From: UBA9732 sp963621975
GTDB taxonomy: Bacteria > Spirochaetota > Spirochaetia > Sphaerochaetales > Sphaerochaetaceae
Direction: 5' to 3'
Length of the DNA: 64,000 bases
NCBI GenBank assembly: GCA_963621975.1
Contig: CAVFGI010000001.1
Span: 62,001 to 126,000, forward strand
How positions within the stretch are numbered: the first letter of the stretch is position 1; each line of letters starts with the position of its first letter. This document shows, piece after piece, positions 60,245 through 64,000 of this stretch. The position numbers were made by a program, and so were the translations under genes. The notes beneath the pieces were generated by a model that did not search any database, was not told the origin of the DNA, and worked only from the letters and a program-made list of their open reading frames with translations.

Positions 60245-60273
60245 TTGACGAATATTCTATGGCGTTGTACAAA
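60245..60273 (+). promoter_or_regulatory. promoter for the 2-oxoacid dehydrogenase operon
   Basis: TTGACG (60245-60250), 17-bp spacer, TACAAA (60268-60273), lying between the two identical palindromes and about 75 bp before the E1 alpha start. Confidence 0.6.
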
Positions 60274-60320
60274 AATGGTGTATCTGTGTGCTAATTTTAA
60301 ACAAAGAAAAGTTATTTTTA

Positions 60321-60332
60321 ATGTAATTACAT
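60321..60332. promoter_or_regulatory. operator palindrome ATGTAATTACAT (downstream copy)
   Basis: Same 12-bp palindrome as 60217, 104 bp downstream centre to centre, just before the AGGAGG of the E1 alpha gene. Suggests repression by roadblock or DNA looping. Confidence 0.7.
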
Positions 60333-60347
60333 ACTAGGAGGTTTGTA

Positions 60348-61334
60348 ATGCTCAAAATGCCAGCCAAGGAAAGAGCCCTTGGAATGTACAAAAAAATGTA
60401 CTTAATTAGAAAATATGAAGAGAGCATTTATTACTTGTTTCTTGAAGGTATAATGCCTGGTACTATTCACCAAAGTACAGGCCAAGAAGCTTGTGCTGTA
60501 GGTATGCTGTATGATCTTAGAAAAGAAGATATTGTTGCTTCAACTCATAGACCCGCAGGTCACTGTATTGCTAAGGGTATTACCGTCAAAGCAATGATGT
60601 GTGAGATGTTTGGAAAGGAAGATGGTTGCTGTCACGGAAAGGGTGGAGCTATGCATACTGGAGATATTGATCACGGCGTTTTGACTGCAAATGCAATTGT
60701 TGGTGGCGATATTCCAATTGCTGCTGGTGTTGGTTTAACTTTTAAAATGAGAAAGCAAGATAATGTAGTTGTTTGTTTCTTTGGTGATGGTGCAACTAAT
60801 GAAGGATCATTCCATGAAACAATGAATGCAGCTGCAATTTGGAAACTTCCTGTTGTTTTTGTTTGTGAGAATAACCTTTATTCTGCAACTACAAGTATCA
60901 AAATTACTTGCAATATGGAAAATCCTGCAGCTGATAGAGCTGTTGCTTATAATATTCCGTCTGCAATTGTTGACGGAAATGATGTCCTTGCAGTTAATAA
61001 TGCTGCAAAAAAAGCAATTGATAGAGCTAGAAAAGGCAATGGTCCTACAATTCTTGAACTTAAAACCTACAGACATGGTGGTCACTCCAGAAATGATGCT
61101 TGTGGTTATAGACCTAAGGATGAAGAGAAGCTTTGGATTCAAGACAAGGATCCTGTAAAACTTTTCAGAGCAAGGCTTCTTGATGAAAAGCTTATTGATG
61201 AAGAATCTTTGGTAGCTATTGAGAAAGAGATTGAAGAGGAGATTAACGAGGCAGTTGAATACGCAAAGAATGCCCCATTCCCAGCATTGGAAGAAGCTCA
61301 CAAGGATATTTATTGGGAAGGAGGAAAGAACTGA
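60348..61334 (+). CDS. 2-oxoacid (pyruvate/acetoin) dehydrogenase E1 alpha subunit
   Basis: 328 aa ThDP-dependent decarboxylase subunit. 'GTIHQSTGQEACAVG' (about 38-52), 'CHGKGGAMHTGD', the ThDP motif G-D-G-A...N-N (146-176) and the loop 'YRHGGHSRNDACGYR' are present. Length matches AcoA/PdhA of the heterotetrameric class. Pyruvate, acetoin or another 2-oxoacid cannot be told apart by sequence here; LacI-type control hints at an inducible catabolic complex. Confidence 0.9.
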   Translation: MLKMPAKERALGMYKKMYLIRKYEESIYYLFLEGIMPGTIHQSTGQEACAVGMLYDLRKEDIVASTHRPAGHCIAKGITVKAMMCEMFGKEDGCCHGKGGAMHTGDIDHGVLTANAIVGGDIPIAAGVGLTFKMRKQDNVVVCFFGDGATNEGSFHETMNAAAIWKLPVVFVCENNLYSATTSIKITCNMENPAADRAVAYNIPSAIVDGNDVLAVNNAAKKAIDRARKGNGPTILELKTYRHGGHSRNDACGYRPKDEEKLWIQDKDPVKLFRARLLDEKLIDEESLVAIEKEIEEEINEAVEYAKNAPFPALEEAHKDIYWEGGKN

Positions 61335-61335
61335 T

Positions 61336-62349
61336 ATGTCAATGATGTCAATTGCTGATGCTCTTAAAGCTGCTATTGCAGAAGAAATGAGAAGAGATGT
61401 CAATGTTTACTGCATTGGCGAAGATGAAGATATTCCTGGTGGTATGGGCGGTGCTTTTACAGTTACCAAGGGCTTAGCCGATGAATTTGGTTTTGAGCGC
61501 GTTATCAATACTCCTATTTCAGAAATTATGATTTCTGGTGTTTGTGTTGGTTCTGCAATGATGGGTATGCGTCCTGTTGCGGACCTTCAGTATGGTGACT
61601 TCCTTTTTTGTATGATGGATCAATTGGTCAACCAAGCTGCAAAGATGTGCTACATGTCTGGTGGAAAAGTCCATGTTCCAATGGTTATGAGAGCTCCTTG
61701 TGGAGCAACAAATAGAGGTGCTCAGCATGCTCAAAGTCTTGAAAGTTATTTTACACACGTTCCAGGATTGAAGGTTATTTGCCCATCAACAGCCTATGAT
61801 GCAAAGGGCCTTATGAAGGCTGCTATTCGTGACGATAACCCTGTTATTGTTTTTGAGCATAAGCTTCTTTATGGTAGCAAGAGAAAAGAAAAGGACGCTA
61901 TCAGTACTGTTGGTGATGTTCCAGAAGAAGATTATGTTGTTGAATTTGGTAAGGCTGCTGTTCGTAGAGAAGGAAAGCACATTACTGTAGTTGCTAATCT
62001 TCTTATGAATTATAAGGCTTTGGAAGCTGCAAAAGTTCTTGAGCAGGAAGGAATTGAACTTGAGGTTATTGACCCAAGAACACTTGTTCCCTTTGATTAT
62101 GAAACAGTTTTAAAGTCTCTTGAGAAAACTGGGCGTTTATTGATTGTTCATGAAGATAACTACAATTGTGGTTGGGGTGCTCAACTTGAAGCTTATATTG
62201 CAGAAAATGCAATCTACTTGCTTGATGCTCCAATTTTTAGAGTTGCATCTTACGATTGTCCAATTCCGTTCTCTCCTGTTCTTGAAAGCTATGTGATTCC
62301 TTCTAAGGAAAGAATTATTGAAGCAGCAAGAAAGCTTATGAAGGCATAA
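61336..62349 (+). CDS. 2-oxoacid (pyruvate/acetoin) dehydrogenase E1 beta subunit
   Basis: 337 aa transketolase-like subunit completing E1. 'CIGEDEDIPGGMGGAFTVTKGLADEFG', 'INTPISEIMISGVCVGSAM', 'PCGATNRGAQHAQSLESYFTHVPGLKVICPSTAYDAKGLM' and the C-terminal 'VIDPRTLVPFDYETVLKSLEKTGRLLIVHED' are family features. Start at ATG 61336 in 'tgatATG', one base after the E1 alpha stop; a longer frame inside E1 alpha is rejected. Confidence 0.92.
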   Translation: MSMMSIADALKAAIAEEMRRDVNVYCIGEDEDIPGGMGGAFTVTKGLADEFGFERVINTPISEIMISGVCVGSAMMGMRPVADLQYGDFLFCMMDQLVNQAAKMCYMSGGKVHVPMVMRAPCGATNRGAQHAQSLESYFTHVPGLKVICPSTAYDAKGLMKAAIRDDNPVIVFEHKLLYGSKRKEKDAISTVGDVPEEDYVVEFGKAAVRREGKHITVVANLLMNYKALEAAKVLEQEGIELEVIDPRTLVPFDYETVLKSLEKTGRLLIVHEDNYNCGWGAQLEAYIAENAIYLLDAPIFRVASYDCPIPFSPVLESYVIPSKERIIEAARKLMKA

Positions 62350-62351
62350 TT

Positions 62352-63626
62352 ATGATTAAACAAATTAAAATGCCCAGCGCGGGCCAAACAACAGATGAAG
62401 CTCTTGTTTGTCAGTGGAATGTTAAAGTTGGTGATTCAGTTAAGAGGGGAGATATTCTTCTTGAAACTGAGACCGATAAAGCTACACTTCCAGTTGAAAG
62501 CTTCAGTGATGGTATTGTCATAGACATTCTTCATGAAGAGGGTGAAACTGTTGACGCAGGTGATGTTCTTTGTGTTATTGGAGATGCTAAGGATTTGGAA
62601 ACGTACAAAAGAGAAGGTTCTGAATCTGTTAAATCTGCTTTTGCAACAACTTCTGAAGTTTCAAAGCCTGTAGAGGTTGTAGAGATTGTAGAAGAAGTAG
62701 AGGATGAGTATCAACCAATCATTAAGGGCTCAATTTATGCTAAAAGTTCAGCACCAGCAGTAAAACAATCTGCAAAACCACAAGGACAGCCAAATAATGA
62801 TGTTAAGGCAATGCCAAATGCTAAACTTTTAGCAAAAGAGAAGGGTGTTGATATTAGATATGTTACTGCTTCAAATGGTTCTCTTGTAAAGAGATCTGAT
62901 GTGCTTGCATATATTGATTCCTGTGATACTTGCGAAGAAGACTTTGATTCTTATGAAGTTCTTAAACTTAACAAAAAACGTAAGATTACTGGTCAAAGAA
63001 TGTTGCTGAGTGTTCAGACAATTCCTGCATTCCATCTTTCAGTTGTCGTTGATATGACAAATGCAATTGCACTCAAGGAAAGTCTTTTCAAACAGAAAGA
63101 TTTGAAGATTTCTTACAACGATATTATTTGTCTTGTTCTTGCAAAACTTAGTGAAGAATTTAATCTTCTTAAGGCTCGTTATGAAAATGATGAGATTAGG
63201 ATTTATAAACATCTTAATATTGGTATTGCAGTGGCACTTGAAGATGCTTTGGTTGTTCCTGTAACAAAGGGATGCGATGTCCTTTCTCTTTCAGAGATTG
63301 CTCAAAATAACAAGAAAGGTATCAAAAAGGCTAAAGAAGGTGCTCTTCTTCCTTCCGATATGGGGTGTGGAAGTCTCTCTCTTTCTAATTTGGGTATGTT
63401 TGATGTTTCATCATTCTCTGCAATTGTTAATCCTCCTGAGGGATGTATTTTTGCAATTTCAAGTATTGCAGTTAAACCTGTTTGGGATGGAAAAGCCTTT
63501 GTACCAAGATCAATGTGCAATATCAATGTTTCCTTTGATCACAGAATTTTTGATGGCGCATACAGTGCAAAGATGCTTGCTAAATTCAAAGCATACATGG
63601 AAAATCCGGCTCTTTTGCTTGTGTAA
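62352..63626 (+). CDS. 2-oxoacid dehydrogenase E2 (dihydrolipoamide acyltransferase)
   Basis: 424 aa. Single lipoyl domain (1-80, lipoyl Lys43 in 'ETETDKATLPVES'), flexible linker, peripheral subunit-binding domain (about 155-190, 'MPNAKLLAKEKGVDIRYV'), then the catalytic domain with 'SFDHRIFDGAYSAKML' (His397, Asp401). All parts complete. Starts 2 bp after the E1 beta stop. An internal linker rich in Val/Glu replaces the common Ala/Pro type. Confidence 0.94.
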   Translation: MIKQIKMPSAGQTTDEALVCQWNVKVGDSVKRGDILLETETDKATLPVESFSDGIVIDILHEEGETVDAGDVLCVIGDAKDLETYKREGSESVKSAFATTSEVSKPVEVVEIVEEVEDEYQPIIKGSIYAKSSAPAVKQSAKPQGQPNNDVKAMPNAKLLAKEKGVDIRYVTASNGSLVKRSDVLAYIDSCDTCEEDFDSYEVLKLNKKRKITGQRMLLSVQTIPAFHLSVVVDMTNAIALKESLFKQKDLKISYNDIICLVLAKLSEEFNLLKARYENDEIRIYKHLNIGIAVALEDALVVPVTKGCDVLSLSEIAQNNKKGIKKAKEGALLPSDMGCGSLSLSNLGMFDVSSFSAIVNPPEGCIFAISSIAVKPVWDGKAFVPRSMCNINVSFDHRIFDGAYSAKMLAKFKAYMENPALLLV

Positions 63627-63642
63627 TTGATTGGAGATTGAT

Positions 63643-64000
63643 ATGAAAGAATTTGATTTGCTAGTAATTGGTGGAGGTCCGGGTGGATATAGTGCAGCAA
63701 TTACTGCAGCTAAGAAGGGCCTTAGCGTTGCTTTATTTGAGAAGGAGCACATTGGTGGAACCTGTCTAAATGTTGGATGTATTCCTACAAAATATTTGTT
63801 AGACAAAGCTTCTGCTATGGAAAAGGTTAGGGCTTTAACAGGTTCAGGAGTCTTTAAAGATGCTGGTCTGTTCAGTCTCAAGAAAATCCAACAAGGCAAA
63901 AATGAGACTGTCACAAAACTTGTTAACGGTGTTGGATATCTTCTTAAAGCAAATAAAGTTACAGTTGTTAATGGTGAAGCCGTTCTCAAGAAGGATAAGG
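63643..64000 (+). CDS. lpdA: dihydrolipoamide dehydrogenase (E3), N-terminal part
   Basis: About 119 residues are visible before the window ends. FAD-binding 'LLVIGGGPGGYSAAITAAKKG' start and the redox disulfide 'GGTCLNVGCIPTKYLL' (C41, C46) are intact. GGAGA precedes the ATG. E3 reoxidises the lipoyl group of E2 and passes electrons to NAD+. It completes an E1a-E1b-E2-E3 operon. Confidence 0.93.
   Translation, partial: MKEFDLLVIGGGPGGYSAAITAAKKGLSVALFEKEHIGGTCLNVGCIPTKYLLDKASAMEKVRALTGSGVFKDAGLFSLKKIQQGKNETVTKLVNGVGYLLKANKVTVVNGEAVLKKDK

Overview
The window reads as one AT-rich chromosomal segment of an anaerobic, probably host-associated spirochaete (Spirochaetota, Treponema/Sphaerochaeta-like). 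The main reasons are the bacterial V-type ATPase operon in the order E-X(DUF2764)-A-B-D-I-K, the run dprA-xerC/codV-hslV-hslU, the type III glutamine synthetase, the Rnf-type redox pump with a lipoprotein ApbE, and the PgsB-PgsC-PgsW set. No rRNA, phage, transposase or CRISPR was seen. There is one tRNA. A 10-N run at 49406-49415 shows that this is a scaffold from a draft or metagenome assembly. The taxon is inferred from gene content and order only.

Layout. 1-3341 (minus): sugar/oligosaccharide ABC importer (two permeases, and a binding protein cut by the window edge). 3535-10020: CutC, then a minus-strand block of purine nucleoside phosphorylase, Maf, a MATE exporter and two CNNM/CorC-type transporters. 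10157-12589: LysR regulator, APH-like kinase, a thioredoxin-like [2Fe-2S] protein and a stand-alone SpoIIE-associated C-terminal domain. 12752-16777: NfnA/NfnB electron-bifurcating transhydrogenase and CTP synthase. 16973-27678: a duplicated-domain lipoprotein, ApbE, RnfC-D-G-E-A (no RnfB), a NusG-II protein, a Gx transporter, a PsiE-like protein and an ECF module (A-T-A). 27732-28979: two paralogous outer-membrane barrel candidates. 29271-33199: molybdopterin-binding protein, MogA and ModABC. 33321-38516: glutamine synthetase III, then GtrA, acyl-CoA synthetase and an acyltransferase-like protein on the minus strand. 38721-42582: DprA, XerC, HslV, HslU. 42661-49281: tRNA-Val, YggS, a small exported protein, RluD-like, RsgA, MutS2, a degenerate GIY-YIG-like protein and uridine phosphorylase. 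49488-56565: V-ATPase. 56619-60174: PgsB, PgsC, PgsW and a LacI regulator. 60348-64000: 2-oxoacid dehydrogenase complex (E1 alpha, E1 beta, E2 and the start of E3).

How the genes fit together. NfnAB, Rnf and a V-ATPase whose K subunit keeps Na+-site residues suggest ferredoxin-based metabolism coupled to a sodium gradient. ApbE would flavinylate RnfG, and perhaps RnfD. The LacI gene sits beside two identical 12-bp palindromes that bracket a promoter for the 2-oxoacid dehydrogenase operon. Molybdate uptake and the Mog/MoeA-like proteins imply a molybdoenzyme elsewhere.

The most unusual items are: a recurrent palindrome (consensus GAGGTTTTTGCAAAAACCTC) often abutting stop codons; a 9-bp periodic imperfect hairpin between cutC and the nucleoside phosphorylase gene; the SpoIIE-associated domain lacking its phosphatase; the doubled RnfG; the flavin-domain-like lipoprotein; and the paired operators. 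No intergenic stretch exceeds 300 bases. The longest, 28980-29270, holds a terminator and short inverted repeats.
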